64,000 nt of DNA from Blastocystis hominis (GCF_000151665.1 NW_013171821.1:131929-195928); one strand, 5' to 3'; shown: positions 21,801 to 34,210, counted from the stretch's first letter. The notes: generated from the letters alone by a model not told the origin. Program-made: numbers and translations.

Positions 21801-23812
21801 GTACCTCCACCACGGTTTTATCTTTTACAGTTGAAATCTGTACGGGTGGTCGATCTCTCATAACTTTGGTGGCTTATACTGATAGTTATCCTTCAGAATC
21901 TTCCTACAAAGTATATCAAGGAGTTGGAACAAGTGGAACTGTTGTCGCTTCAATTAACAGTTTTGCAGCGTCTTCTAGTTTGAATTATGGAGACTTCTGT
22001 CTTGCGGATAACATCTACACTCTCCAACTGCTTGACTCATACGGCGATGGTTGGTTTAATCCTGCTGGATACTATTTGACCGTTGACCTGGGTACCATGA
22101 TTTTCGAAATGGGTCAATTGCCAAGCGGTACTAGCGCTGTGAGCACAATGTTTTCGTCCTTCCTTCCCTTCCAGATCGACTACTCTGACTGGAATATCAA
22201 CTATGACTATGTAGAGAATTGGTACAATCTGGACTTTGATGATTCTGCTTGGACAGTGGAGAAAGCTAGCGATATTGGACTGAATACTGGAATCACCACT
22301 TATATTCGGAAAGAAGTCAACATTCCTGACATCGACAGTTACCATATCTTGAATGTGCGGGTAAAATACACTGGAGGAGTGGCTGTCTATTTCAATGGGA
22401 GACTAACAGCTCGGTTCAATCTGGAGGACAACTTCAACTCAGAATCACAGTCTGTGTCTGTCCACAGTCAGGACGAGTTTTCCAAGTTCCATGTGATTAT
22501 GTCTACTGTAGGAGGAGTAACTGGAAAGAATGTAATCGCATTTGAAATCCATCGCCCTACAGGTCAGTCTTCTTCCAGTACTGTCGTATTCGATGCTACT
22601 GGTGTGTTTGGAGTAAACGACTGTTCGATTGCAGTAGACACCTTCTCCAGCATCGAAGGATCCGACGTTTCCTTGGTTTCCAAGGAAAGCTTGCTGGATC
22701 TGAATCCTACCACTTATGGATATCAGCCCAATAGTCAAGGCACATATCTCGAATGGTCTGTAGAGAACTTAGAAGGAACCAAATTCAACAACTTCGGAAT
22801 GCAGACCGTGTACACCTGCACTGGATATGGGTTCTCATTCTATGTACGAATGGATACCAGCGATGAATACATTTCGGCTTTGGAGCTTACTGGCCAAAGC
22901 ACTCAGGCATTGTCGCGAGTTACTTGGTCAGTTCCTGTGGGTATTGCTGGATTCGTGCAGCTTCGATTTGAAGTGGATGTGGCTGCATCGTCCATTGTTT
23001 ATTTGAGTTCGTATATGCTGCTCTACTGCAAGCCCAGCGGAAGCAGCATATGTCCTGCAATCGGTGATTATCCTTCTGTGGGAGAGGGAGAAATCTCGCC
23101 TGCTAGTTGTGAAGAGGGGTATCGCGGTTATTCCTACCGTACCTGCACAAATGGCCAGTTGGGAGAGATTAATTATGAGTACTGTACTCAGAAACTCCCC
23201 GATAAGCTGCTGTATGATTCCTCCATATACAATCTTATAATGGATACAAACGTAGTCATCAATAGTCCCGAATATGTGAATATTATTGAGGAGTTCTATT
23301 TGGCGGAAAATACGTTCCTTCCAGCAGGACTAACACTAAATACTGTAACTGGAGAGATTACTGGTATTCCAACGGAAGAAACCACTCTGAAAACATACAC
23401 CATATATGGAAAGAACCAGGCTGGAATTACGTACGTTACCATCAACATTTCTGTGCAAAAGGGAACTTGCAAAGCGGAAGGCAACTTCCCCACTACAAAT
23501 GTTGGCGAGGTGTATGTGTATGATTGTGCTCTGGGTGGATCGTATGTCGGTACACAGAAAAGAGCTTGTAAACTTGGAGAAACGAATGGAGAGTGGCAGA
23601 GTGTTAGTGGATACTGTATGCCTGTTGCGATGATTATAATACTTGTTGTCATTGCTATTATCATCATTGCGGTTGTTGTTTTCCTTGTGATGCGCGTAAA
23701 CAGAAAGGCTAAGGCAGTCGGCGGTGTGAAAGGAAGGAGTGTCAAAGTCTCATCATCGTCCAAGAAACAGTTAAACAAGAAGGAAGGCGTAAAGAAAGCT
23801 GTGAAAGTATAA
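18822..23812 (+). CDS. Large secreted/surface type I membrane protein with Ig-like (He_PIG) repeats
   Basis: Two exons: 18822-18852 encodes a signal peptide (MKSLFIILLLL), intron 18853-18887, then one long exon; 1651 residues. Repeated Ig-like putative domains show the He_PIG wording LPxGLxxDxxTGxIsG (near residues 460, 960 and 1480). Between them are repeated beta-sandwich modules with YINGNEVYR/YLNGNEVFR and a WINAV/YYxS coagulation-factor-like block, and LLDSYGDxW motifs. Two Cys-rich sushi-like repeats (GDYPSVGEGEISPASC...) precede a single membrane helix (MIIILVVIAIIIIAVVVFLV) and a Lys-rich cytoplasmic tail. Probable cell-surface adhesin or glycan-binding protein; that role is inferred. 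Stop TAA directly precedes TGTTTGTT. Same layout as the protein at 29180-34208. Confidence 0.85.
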
Positions 23813-23815
23813 CCT

Positions 23816-23823
23816 TGTTTGTT
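23816..23823 (+). terminator. TGTTTGTT 3'-end octamer (large surface protein)
   Basis: Exact octamer 3 nt after the TAA stop. Cleavage at the usual position would fall inside TAA, and the added A would rebuild it. Confidence 0.7.
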
Positions 23824-23956
23824 CAAAAAATGGTAAGGATAATGACTCAATGAAATTAGAATGATATGATATGATATGATGTGATATGATAAAAAAAGAT
23901 GGAGATAGCAAGCACTACATAAGTGAATGAGCAATAGGTTTTTTACATGTATTCAT

Positions 23957-23966
23957 TTAGCATCGG

Positions 23967-23997
<31 letters not shown>

Positions 23998-25845
23998 CAG
24001 AGAATAGAATGGTTGATTTCTTCCAAATTGTGCCAAAATAGGAAATAGGAGTGTTTTCAGGTTAATTCTGGAAAGTCATTTCATTTCCAATAGCAACACA
24101 AAAATGAATCCTGAATGTACAAACATGCATTTGTACTCATGAATAGTCACCTTCAGCAAGATGAAGGGAGCGGAACACTTACTTGATGGATATGTCCACA
24201 TGGTGAGCCAACAATTGTCATGAAAGACGGAATGCAATATTCTGTTCAATATTATCAAGGAGAACATAAAAACGAGTTTACAATGTGTTCTCCTCTAGGC
24301 CATGTATTTTTGTATGAAAATAATGTACTAAAGCAGCAATGGAATGAAATAGAAAATGAAAAGAAGTGGGTGGGTGAGTTTGTTCGATACAAAAATGGTC
24401 GAGTTGATTTCGTTCAACGATTCCAGGATATTTTGGAACAAACTAATTGGAATCGTATAAGGAATCACAAGAAGGGCCTTCGAATGGAAATTTGGTCCCT
24501 CCAAACTGGACATTTGCTCTACCACGGAGAATTCAACAATAATCGTCAAAGAGAAGGGTGGGGTATCGAATATGATGAAGAAAGCGGAAATGTGGTTGTG
24601 GAAGGCATTTGGAGCAAAGGAGCATTGAAAGAAGTGATTCGATATTTCGATGGAGATACAATGACCGAATTGAAGCGAAACGGTTCAGCTAGTTTGGATC
24701 CAATGAAACGAATTCCGATGTATGTGGGTGGATTTCGCTATGATGAAGACAATGAACAATTTATTCGTGAAGGTGTGGGATGTTTGATTGATGAAAAGAG
24801 TGGAGTTGCAACTCGAGAATGTGAATGGAAGGATGGAGTGGAAGTGAGTGGAATAAATCTGAATAATGGGTGGTACAATCCATCGAGTGTTGAAGCAAAT
24901 ATTACAGAATTCAAAGAATTCGAAAGTGTGAGATTTGAAATGACCGATTTGAAGATTTCATCGAATAGTTATAATGATGTAAGTGAACTAAATGTAAACA
25001 GATTTGAGTGGTTACAGTCGATCAAAATTGGTGATGATTGCTTTGAATCAGTGCAAACATTCCAAATCGATGGATAGAATCGACTGAAAAGTATCAAAAT
25101 GGGAATCAATTCATTTACTCATAGAAAGTATAGAAATGGAGATGATGAATCGAAGTCATTCCACATATTGAATTGTGAATCATTGGAATCCATTCAAATT
25201 GGTGAATATAGTTTCAGTGATTTTGGAGGCGACTTTGAATTGAAGAATCTGCCAGAATTACAATCCATTCAAATCGGGACAATTGGAAGCAAATCAAATA
25301 ATTTCCATAGTAGTTCCTTTGTGCTTCGAGGTATTGAACTGATATTGAATATTTGGGTAATGCATAGATCTTCCAAATCTACAATCCATTACATTAGGTG
25401 ACCGGGCGTTCCATTATCCCTCATCGACAATAATTGAAGGTACTGCATGAATTCGAATGAAATGATTGAATGACTAGATCTTCCATCATTACAATCCATT
25501 CAACTGGGTGAATATGCACTATTTGGATCTAAATCAACGTCATTCATAATGCGAAGTAGAATGAAATTGAAAGAAATGATTGAATGATTAGATCTTCCAA
25601 ATCTGACGTTCATTGATTCGATATGGGCTGCTCTTTATATAATGGGTGGAGTAACACTTGAAAGTCGAATCACAATAATCGAAATTGATTCGATTTAGAC
25701 ATTCCGAATCTTGAACGGGTGAATCTACCTAGTTCATTCAATGAATTCACATTGAAATCAATATCAAGTAATAGTTTCCTAGGTTCCACTGAATAATAGA
25801 CGTTGCTTCTGTTCTGGCTGATATTGTCAAAGAGTAATTTTAAAT
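23957..25845 (+). repeat. Inverted duplication, copy A (MORN-LRR gene)
   Basis: Nearly identical in reverse complement to 51365-54195. Similarity starts at TTAGCATCGG before an (ATT)n microsatellite and ends about 10 nt after the gene's stop. Copy A lacks about 0.95 kb present in copy B. Confidence 0.85.
24161..25837 (+). pseudogene. MORN plus LRR protein, damaged copy A
   Basis: Paralogue of the genes at 26308-28363 and 51701-54001. The first ATG (24161) opens a frame that is broken by a one-base deletion near 24195 relative to copy B; reading resumes at ATG 24220. MORN-like motifs follow (HGEFNNNRQREGWGIEYDEE, GIWSKG, YVGGFRYDE), then LRR-like modules (LESIQIGEYSFSDFGGDFELKNLPELQSI). An in-frame TAG at 25075-25077 is bridged if 25051-25077 is a 27-nt intron. 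Later modules are single exons each starting AT CTT CCA after a TAG acceptor. The last short module (NVASVLADIVKE) ends in TAA at 25835-25837. Compared with copy B it has lost a block of modules. It could still make a shortened protein. Confidence 0.6.
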
Positions 25846-26287
25846 AGAAATCTAGATCAAACATCGAGAGTCGCATTCAACCATAAATCGATATCATTTA
25901 TTTGCTATTATTCCTTCTATCAGTAATCAACACTTTTATTTCTTAAGTCCTATATATATATTTTTATTGTTTAGAAACAGTATTGTTGTAGCAAATATGT
26001 GTTTGCGTATGGTATTTAACGTAATAAATAATTAGAATGAAATCTTTCATTATTAATATTGCATACAATATCGTCATCATGACTGTCAAGTAGTCCATTA
26101 TGTATATCCCGTGTAACGCACACTAAATTGTACTCCAACCATATGTTAATGCAATCCATTACTATTTCTACAAGAGAATGAGTCGTATACCATTCACACA
26201 TCTATCATCTACACAATTTAACAATCCAAGTTCATACACTACACAAATCCATACTATGCTTATTGCTGTTCTTTTCTAATGATTTGG
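25846..26287. other. Spacer between convergent MORN-LRR genes
   Basis: AT-rich, no frame of note; one exact minus-strand octamer borders its right side (26288-26295). Confidence 0.4.
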
Positions 26288-26295
26288 AACAAACA
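26288..26295 (-). terminator. TGTTTGTT 3'-end octamer (MORN-LRR gene C)
   Basis: Exact octamer on the minus strand, 12 bases past the TAA of the gene at 26308-28363; supports the last two-exon model of that gene. Confidence 0.65.
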
Positions 26296-26307
26296 AATCA
26301 ATGCCTT

Positions 26308-28363
26308 TTATGAATTTATCAGTTCAGGCATATAACCCTGATGTACTACTTGAGCAAGATCATGAGAAACGTCTATAGCATTACAAACACTCTATCACCT
26401 CAAACTATTAATTGCAAGATGTTGAACCTTTTGAAAACTATTAAATAAAAGAACATTGTGACATTTAGGAATATCTACACTGTCAATAGTTTCTACCATT
26501 CGTTACTTTCCAAAATGACTGTTCGAGGTCTATAAAAACCCTGGCCATGGGAGCATAAACGAGATAAACTCGGCAAATCTATGTGATAACGTCACCATAC
26601 TATCTATGGATGTCAATACTTTTCATCGTTAGGGAACATTCTGGAATATTATATCTACCGAGAAGAGAGCACATCCCAAGATCAATCGATTCTAGCGAAG
26701 GAAGATCTATCGCTCATATACCCTTTTTTAACAATACTTTCAAAAACTGTAGAAATGGTTCTACAAAATACCCAAACACCTAACTCTATCGATTTTAAAC
26801 AGGGTAAATCTATGGATGATATGTTTCTACTAATTCTGACCTCGAATTTGCAGTGTGCACGAGTAAAAATTATAGGATTCGCTAGTCATTGATCCAATCT
26901 TGATCGATTGCAGTGATTTCAAATTCTTCAGTTCAAATTTTCCACTGTAATCAGAAAAACTACATTGATCAATCTCGATCGATTCCAGTGATTCACAGTT
27001 CAATATGTGGAAAGACTTTGAAGTGTTGTTTCCCCAATAGCTTCGTTTCTGAGTAAATGAATTTTCGCCAACCCTTAATTGTTTCAGTTTGTGCATTTCG
27101 TTGATTGTAAATGTTTTCACACCAGAAAAACAATTGTTACCTATGTCTATCAATTCTAAATCGTCTAATCCATCAATGCTAAAAGTATGTGAATTTCCAA
27201 AACTACCGTCACCTAGTTCGATGGATTTGAGTTTTGGAAAGTCTAGAATCTGAATTGAAACCATTCCTCCTACCTTTCAGTTCAAACGGACTCTCGAAAA
27301 AGTTAAATGAGTCGCTTCCACAATATCCAATGCTGATCAATTCTAGCGCAGGAAGATTCTTCAATTCAAAGTCTCCTCCAAAATCTGAAAAACTATAGTC
27401 ACCGATTTCAATGGATTCCAATGACTCACAGTCCAATATGTGAAATGATTTGGAAGTATCATTTCCCCAATAATTCTTTTGCTGAGTGAACGCATTAAAT
27501 CCAATCATTATCCTTTTCAATTCACTCATTCCTTCAATTCGAAATGTCTTCACGTCATAAAAGCAATCATTACCTATTTTGACTGAATTCAAATTCAGAA
27601 ACATTGAAATGTTAAAAGCATTAAGAATGCAGTTGTCAAGCAAATGGAGACACGTCACCTTTATATTCAAGTTGCTTCCGTCTCCTTCATAATTCACTTC
27701 GCTTTCACACCCATTCCACCAGCAACAATCTTTGATCAGCTTTCTCCTACGGTCATACACTTTTCCTCTTCCAAATCGCTTGTCATCACACCAATATCCT
27801 TCATATTCAATACATCCATTATTATGATAACTCGTTCCATATCCAAATCGTTTCCAATTGATCATTATGCCCTTGTACACCAATATTCCATCATCATCAT
27901 ACATTTCACCATATCCAAATGGAATTCCAATTTTACCTTCTTTTAGCACTCTACCTTCATATCGACTTCCATGATCCAAGTCCACAATTCCTTCTTCTAC
28001 TACCTCTGCCATTTCTTCACCATCTGAAACGTTGCCGATGCCGCGATTCCCGAATACTGTCAGTATCTCTGCATCATTCAATATATACCCTTCATTCATA
28101 AATATTCCGTTGTCGAATTTCAGTACTATACACTCTCTATTTCTCAATACCAAAGAAACCCAGCCATCCGCTTTCATGTTTTCATTTACAGATTCTTCTA
28201 TGTTTAGTATACTAGAGCTATCGATATTGTATTGAGAAATAGAGGAAATAATACTATCGATAGCGGTTTGCATGGCATGTGGAAAAATGTTGAAGTTGTT
28301 AAATCGTGGAAAATTTCTCTTGGAATTGTGAAACTGTTTCTTTGGACTCATTGGAATCGTCAT
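26308..28363 (-). CDS. MORN plus LRR-module protein (intact paralogue)
   Basis: ATG at 28363-28361. The first ~230 residues have MORN-like beta-hairpins (GSRYEGRVLKEGKIGIPFGYGEMYDDDG, then FGYGTSYHNNG and FGRGKVYDR), which in other proteins bind lipid or form scaffolds. The rest is LRR-like: LNSVKIGNDCFYDVKTF, SKSFHILDCESLESIEIGDYSFSDFGG, repeated. The intron at about 27249-27279 joins two long exons in frame; after it each LRR module is its own exon with an intron in the same phase (x|AT CTT CC). The tail module NVSHDLAQVVHQ ends TAA at 26310-26308, 12 bases before an octamer. No signal peptide. Function unknown. Confidence 0.75.
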
Positions 28364-28809
28364 TGCATTACACTAATGACCTTGTATACGTGTGGATGTA
28401 TGTAACTAATTATCTCACATGTTAAAGGAGAATGGTAGCAAGCCATTCCCTCAACCTCCGTTTTTGTGCTAAACGGTGGGTTGTCTTGACTTTTTTGCAG
28501 GTGGAAGCAATCAGAGCACAGAATACATGAGTTGTACATTTTGCAATTTTCATTTTTCAGAAAGCAGCAAACAATTACGATATCGTGAAAAGCCAGCGGT
28601 ATTGTACGATTTCTCCTCTGCATTTTAATCAGCTACAAAAACTTCCATCCTTCGAGTACTACGGCTGTGCTCATCCTCTTTCACTAGTTTCCCTTCATTC
28701 GTCCCATTGCAGCGCTCAGAGCCATCCAAAAGGCGTCAATTCTGATGTTTTGGTCGGACATAACAATGTGAAACGCCCTCCCTTTTTCTATATTTGATTT
28801 TCCAACTGG
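28364..28809. other. Divergent spacer MORN-LRR/Tim
   Basis: Short open frames on both strands (e.g. minus 28360-28623) have no family match or clear splice structure. Likely promoters for the two flanking divergent genes. Confidence 0.35.
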
Positions 28810-29090
28810 ATGAGCAGAGGAAAGGGCGAGGATATTGATAGCAAACTAGAATATGAAGAGATGAAGTATATAGCAAAGTTCTTGGTTGTATGTTTAGTTG
28901 AGTCGGTAGATTTGAGAACCACATCACCGAAGCATGCTTTAACAAGTGTGTTCCAACTCTGCGATCAAAGCATTTGGGTCAAGGCGAAATTGTCTGTATA
29001 GAGAACTGCACAGAGAAGTTTGTGAGTGCGCTAAACCGGATATCTATGCGCATGGAAGATATCAATAAGGAGCTAGCCTCCAAATCGTGA
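28810..29090 (+). CDS. Small Tim chaperone (Tim8/9/10/13 family)
   Basis: Intermembrane-space chaperone that escorts hydrophobic precursors between TOM and the inner membrane or SAM complex of the mitochondrion-related organelle. Two exons (intron 28878-28909) give 82 residues. The twin CX3C motif is present: CFNKC, 15 residues, CIENC, followed by the typical KFVSALNRISMRMEDI helix. The size matches the 80-100 residues of the family. Which subtype (9, 10, 8 or 13) cannot be decided by eye. ATG 28810; TGA 29088-29090; convergent with the PA14 protein gene 90 bp away. Confidence 0.88.
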
Positions 29091-29179
29091 GTCTCGTAAT
29101 GCACGTCCCAGTGGGATAATGATGATAATAATAATCAACCTATTCTTCTGTTTGTAAAAAAGAAACGAAAAACAGCAGT

Positions 29180-32100
29180 TTATACACGAGCCTTCTTACT
29201 ATCCGTCTTGGATTCCTTTCCCTTCTTCGAAGCACCAGCAGCCTTCAGCTTCTTAGCGCCGTTCTTCGTCTTCTTGTTCTTCAGTCTCGACCAGACATAG
29301 AAGGCAATCACAGCCACCACAATCAGCACCACCACAATCATGAAGAAAATAACCCATCCACTGACCTTACCAATATCCTGGTACTGACTCATTTCAGGGG
29401 CCATATAGAAAGCGATCTTCGTGTTCTGGGTGAACAGAGAGGCGACATAGATTCTCATCTGCTCGAGAACAATATTGGGGGAGGAAAGCAGCATCTGGTT
29501 CTTCTCAGCGGCTTGTTCGTCAGGCACCTCCACGTGCACCCACGCAGCGGTCTTACTCGCAGTCTCGTCCATCTCCTCGGACTTGAAGGAAATGGTGACG
29601 TCCTTCGTCTTCCACACCTCCACGTACTTGTCCTGGATGCCCAGATAGGTGGCAACCACCAGACGGAGGTTGTCCACGGGCTCGCCCATGAAGTCGATGT
29701 AGCTCAGAGGAGAGAACACGTACACCAGGTCGATGTAGGTGGTTCCCTTCGAGGAAGGATAACGGTAGCGGCACTCCGTCTCATCGGGCTCGCCCCAAGT
29801 GGGCTTCAGCTTGTCGCTGCTGCAAGTGCGGTAGCGCTCTCCCAGATAGCCCTCGGGACAGTCGATCGTGATCGTCTCTCCAGAAGCCGTTCCGGGATAG
29901 TCTCCTTCCTTCGGGCAGTACACAAGACGGCAAGCATCAAGAGAAATGGTAGACACGGAAACACGAGCCACGCTATCCTTGGTGTCGCCGATCTCGATCT
30001 TGAACTTGGAGTACGAGTTCATGTGGTCCATCATCATGAAGGTCTTCACCTGCGAGCGCGACTCGAACATCTCACGACGCTGGTACGAGAACAGATGGTT
30101 CCAGGTAATGCCGTCATCGCCTCCGAACACGGAGACCTGCGAAGCATCGCGGTTGGCGTCGTCCTTGGAGGAACCGAACGACAGACGGTTCACCCACTCG
30201 ACGTGATCGAAGTTGAACGAGTACACGGTCCAGGCAGGAAGACCGTTCTCCGTCCACTGCGTGTTCGGGTCCGAGTCCCAAGCCTCCGTCGCCGTCTCGC
30301 CCACCTTGTCGTAGAACTGCGACTCCGTGATGGTTCCTCCCACAGAGCGAGTGACGCAGTCTCCGGCAGTGTAGCTCACGTAACCGCTGAACACGATCTC
30401 CTGCGTAGAGGAGACGCGGTGCAGCTCGACAGCGAACACGTTCTCTCCGGTCTTCAGCAGATAGCCGGGAGCCGTTCCCACACGCATGAAGTATCCGTCG
30501 AACGAGCTCACAGCAGCCGTGTTGTGGTTCACGCTTCCAGAGTTCATGTTGCGACGATAGACCTCCTCTCCGTTCAGGTACACGATCGCTCCATCCTTGT
30601 AGTAGATACCGAACTCCAGAATCGGATAGGCCTCTCCATCGGTCAGATCAAACTTGTGGACGAAGTAGATACCGTTCTGCGAGTACGGGCCCAGATTTCC
30701 GTCCTCCAGATCCGTGAACGCCGAGATGTCGCCTCCGATCTGGTTCCAGCGGGTGTCGGGACGCTTGTTGATCAAGTACTTCCAGGCGGTGGCAGTGAAC
30801 TGCGCCTCCAGCACGAAATCGGTGTTCTGTTTCTTGTACGCCGTGCTACCGCTTATGTGCGGAATGGTCGTGGTCAGCAGCGCGTTGAAGTTGCTGTCGT
30901 ACACCACCAGGTTCGAGTCATCCGTCCATCCATCTCCGTAGGAGTCCGACAGCTCCAGGATGTAGCTTCCGGGCTCCAGACAGAACGTCTCCGTGTAAAT
31001 GTAGTACTGATCCAGCGTGCCCGAGCTGTACAGCTCCTCGCCATTCTTCAGCAAGCGCCAGGACTGCTCCTGTGCGTAGGCCTGCGTGGTCACGACAATC
31101 GACACCTGGCGTCGTCCGGTGGCGATCGAGCAATCACCGAAGTTCACAGTAAGCGTGGCCTGCGCGGATCCCGAAGATCCAGTGGCAGTCACCGTGAACA
31201 CCTGGCTTCCAGTTCCGCTCACCGTTCCAGAGAGAATCGGGTAGGTAGGATCGATGGTCACGTCTCCCAGAGCCGGCGAGATGGTGATCGACTGATAGGA
31301 TCCGTTCGGAGTGACGGTGACGTGAGGCATGCGGCTGCCAGAGAAAGCAGTGACAGTAGTGGAAGAGAGCACCAGCGTGTTCAGCGGCGTCAGGGAGGTA
31401 GGATAGGGAGCCGTATCGTAGTAGGGAGCGTAACCCACATCCGTGTAAGCATTGCGGTAAGGATAGTAGTTGCCGTCATCACGCATCATCTGCCAGCGGC
31501 ATCCAGCGTTCTCGTAGCAAGTGACCTTGACACTCAGCGACGAGGCCGTCGCAGGGTTGATGCAAATCGTGGCTTCGTTTCCTTCCTCGGCGTTCAGACC
31601 GATCTGGCAGGTGCCCGAAACAGCGTTACCATCCGAACCCATGGTGTTGAGCGAGCAGCTCTGCACCTGCTCCGCAGAGTTGACCACAGCCACCAGACCA
31701 TTTCCGGACAGCATCGTGACATGCAGGAACTCGCCAGTCCAGCCGCTTCCCTTGCATCCAGAGACGGACAGGCTGAGCAGAATCAAGAAGGAGCCGGCAG
31801 CATTGTAAGCAGTGATCGAGTACACGGTGCTGCTGCTCGAGCGAGTCGGAGTACCCGAGATCTTTCCGGTCGCCTCGTCCAGCGTAAGACCCTTCGGCAG
31901 CGCAGGGCTCACGGTGTAGCGGTTCACGACCACATTCGCGGTGTTCTGGATGGTGAAATCGTTGATGGCACGCAGGGCGATCAGCTCAACGGGAGCTCCG
32001 GCGGACACGGGCTGGCCATTCTGCAAGTACTGCAGACCCGTAGGAGCAGCCAGCTCGGTCACATCGAACGCAATCACGGTGGACTCCTTGTTGGAACCCG

Positions 32101-34208
32101 ATCCGGCAGTGATGGTGTAGTAGGTCATCACCTGGACATTGGTGGGAGTTCCGGAGATGCGACCGTTCTGGGCGTTCAGAGACATTCCGGCGGGCAGCTC
32201 GGGGAAGGAGCTGTAGCCAGAGATCGTGCTAATTCCGAAGGTGATCGGGGTGTTCTCGATGATCGCCGAGTTCTTGAAGTAGTGCGCGCGCTCGTACTTG
32301 TAGGTCAGCACTCCAGTGGGCACATAGAAGATCTTGTCGGCAGGCACAACCTCCCACACGCCGCCGGGAGTCTTCCACTCGAACGTCATTCCCTTGGTGC
32401 TGCCGGCCTGCTGATACTCCACACGGAAGTAGTAGAAACCGCTCTTCGACACAGGGTAGGTCGTCTCCATTCCACGGTAGTAGTGGCATCCCCAGTGGTT
32501 GATCAGGATCTGCTCGTCCGCACCAATCAGCTTGCAACCATCATCGCAGGTGATACGCAGACGCCAGTTACCGATCGTGTCCATCTTCAGATAACCCTCC
32601 CACTCCATGTAGAAGTAGGTGCTGAAGTCGTTGGGGAATCCGGACCACACGGCGCCAGCAGAGGTCTCGGGGTGGTAAATGTTCTCCACGATATCGATCG
32701 CAGACAGCTGAATGGCGTTACCAGCCAGCATGGGATAGTCGCACATCTCGGGAGTATCGGCGATATTGTAGTAGGTGGCACGCAGACCCGACAGCAGTGC
32801 GTTCGTCACCACAATACGCACCTGCGCAGTAGCCGCTCCGTTTACTCCAGTAGCAGTCACAGTGTAGTAGGCAGAGGAAGTGGTAGTGGGTCGTCCGCTG
32901 ATGTATCCGGTCTCAGGGTCGAGAATAATACCCGAAGGCAGCTCGGGAGAGATGGACCACGCAGTAGGGGTTCCAGAGCTGAGCTCAGGACGCGTCACAG
33001 CCATATCCGTGTCCACAGAACCAGCAACGAAGTTGTAGCTGATGAAAGTAGGACCACGGCCACCGACACGAAGATCGGAGGACGAGATAATGGCTTGATC
33101 ATAGCCCAGCTCGGTGGATCCGTACTTCAGGTACAGAGAAGACCAGGAGTTGTACTCCAGATAACGGATCACCAGCAAGTGGCGACCCTCAGTCAGCATC
33201 TTCTCGGCAGCCGTCTCGCTACGAGCCTGGCAACCATCACGAGTGATCAGAGGAGTGTTCAGATCATCGATGTACAGAATGCCACCATCATCCGAAGACA
33301 GACGGAACTGATAGGTACCCGGGACCAAAATGTTAAGATACGAATAGAAATAAGCGGAGTAGTAATCCACAAACCGACGATCCAAACCAGGCCAAGTGTT
33401 ATCCACATCATTATCAGAGAAGTTGATGTCTCCCACAGTCTGGCAGTGCTGAGCAGGATTCTTATAAAAGAAATCAAAATCGGGGACCTTGCACTCCGTA
33501 ATGGTCTTCCAGTAGCAACCAATCATACCAGGAGTGGTCATTTCGGCCTGAGAACGAGCACGGAAGGTGAAAGTGGTAGTGGTACTGCCCGCAACACCAG
33601 TAGCAGTGTTGGTGGCGGTCACAGTGTACACAATGTTCTCATTATCGTAATGGGTAAGGTGACCCGAAATGGTACCCGTGGCAGGATCCATAGTCATACC
33701 CTCGGGCAACTGAGGCTCAATCGTGAAGGTCTCGATGGCAGTATTGCACTGAATAGGGATGGGCTCCATGTCCACATCAGTGTACAAAGTCATAGAATCG
33801 AAACCGTAGCTGCAGTAAGTAGGGGTACTGAAGACTAGAAACTCACAAAAACACTTCAAAACACCTACCTCCAATCTCAATTGCACTCACCCAAGCATTG
33901 AATCCCACATAAAACAAACGAGGATTCAAACCTTCTTTGGGGGTTCCCGATATAGTCACCTTACGAAAAAGACCTGGACCATTCTCAATAGAATATGTCA
34001 ATCCAGCAGGAAGAGTGGGAGTTAAACGGGGAGTGAACTCTCTGTAAGGTTGGACGCTGCAAACAATAGGCGTCATTTCTTGGTTGATTGTCAGAGAAAC
34101 CTTTTCTGATGTACAATCCCATTTATAGATCTGTGCCGTTGCTAGTAATTACTACTAATAGATATCACTACAAATGCTAAAGAGTAAAAACGAAACCAGC
34201 AAGAGCAT
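29180..34208 (-). CDS. Large secreted/surface type I membrane protein with PA14 and Ig-like domains
   Basis: Three exons: 34208-34172 encodes a signal peptide (MLLLVSFLLFSIS), introns 34142-34171 and 33835-33868, then one long exon; 1654 residues. Two PA14 carbohydrate-binding-type domains (about 33470-33060 and 32770-32290; e.g. YQFRLSSDDGG, WRLRITCDDGC) alternate with He_PIG Ig-like modules (LPEGMTMDPATGTISG, LPSGIILDPETGYISG, LPKGLTLDEATGKISG). The C-terminal half has LSDSYGDGW, YLNGEEVYR and a sushi-like GDYPGTASGETITIDC block, one membrane helix (VIFFMIVVVLIVVAVIAFYVW) and a Lys-rich tail. Similar plan to the 18822 gene but much higher GC. TAA at 29182-29180. Probably an adhesin or glycan-binding surface protein (inferred). 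Confidence 0.87.
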
Positions 34209-34210
34209 CT

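Noticed and set aside
23965-24000. Possible CRISPR-like or structured repeat
   Set aside because: It is a plain (ATT)n microsatellite, repeated in shorter form at the other arm of the inverted duplication.
29513-33838. Plus-strand frame of 1441 codons opposite the PA14 protein
   Set aside because: Antisense shadow; Arg/Val/His-rich with no domain, while the minus strand has clear PA14 and Ig-like domains.
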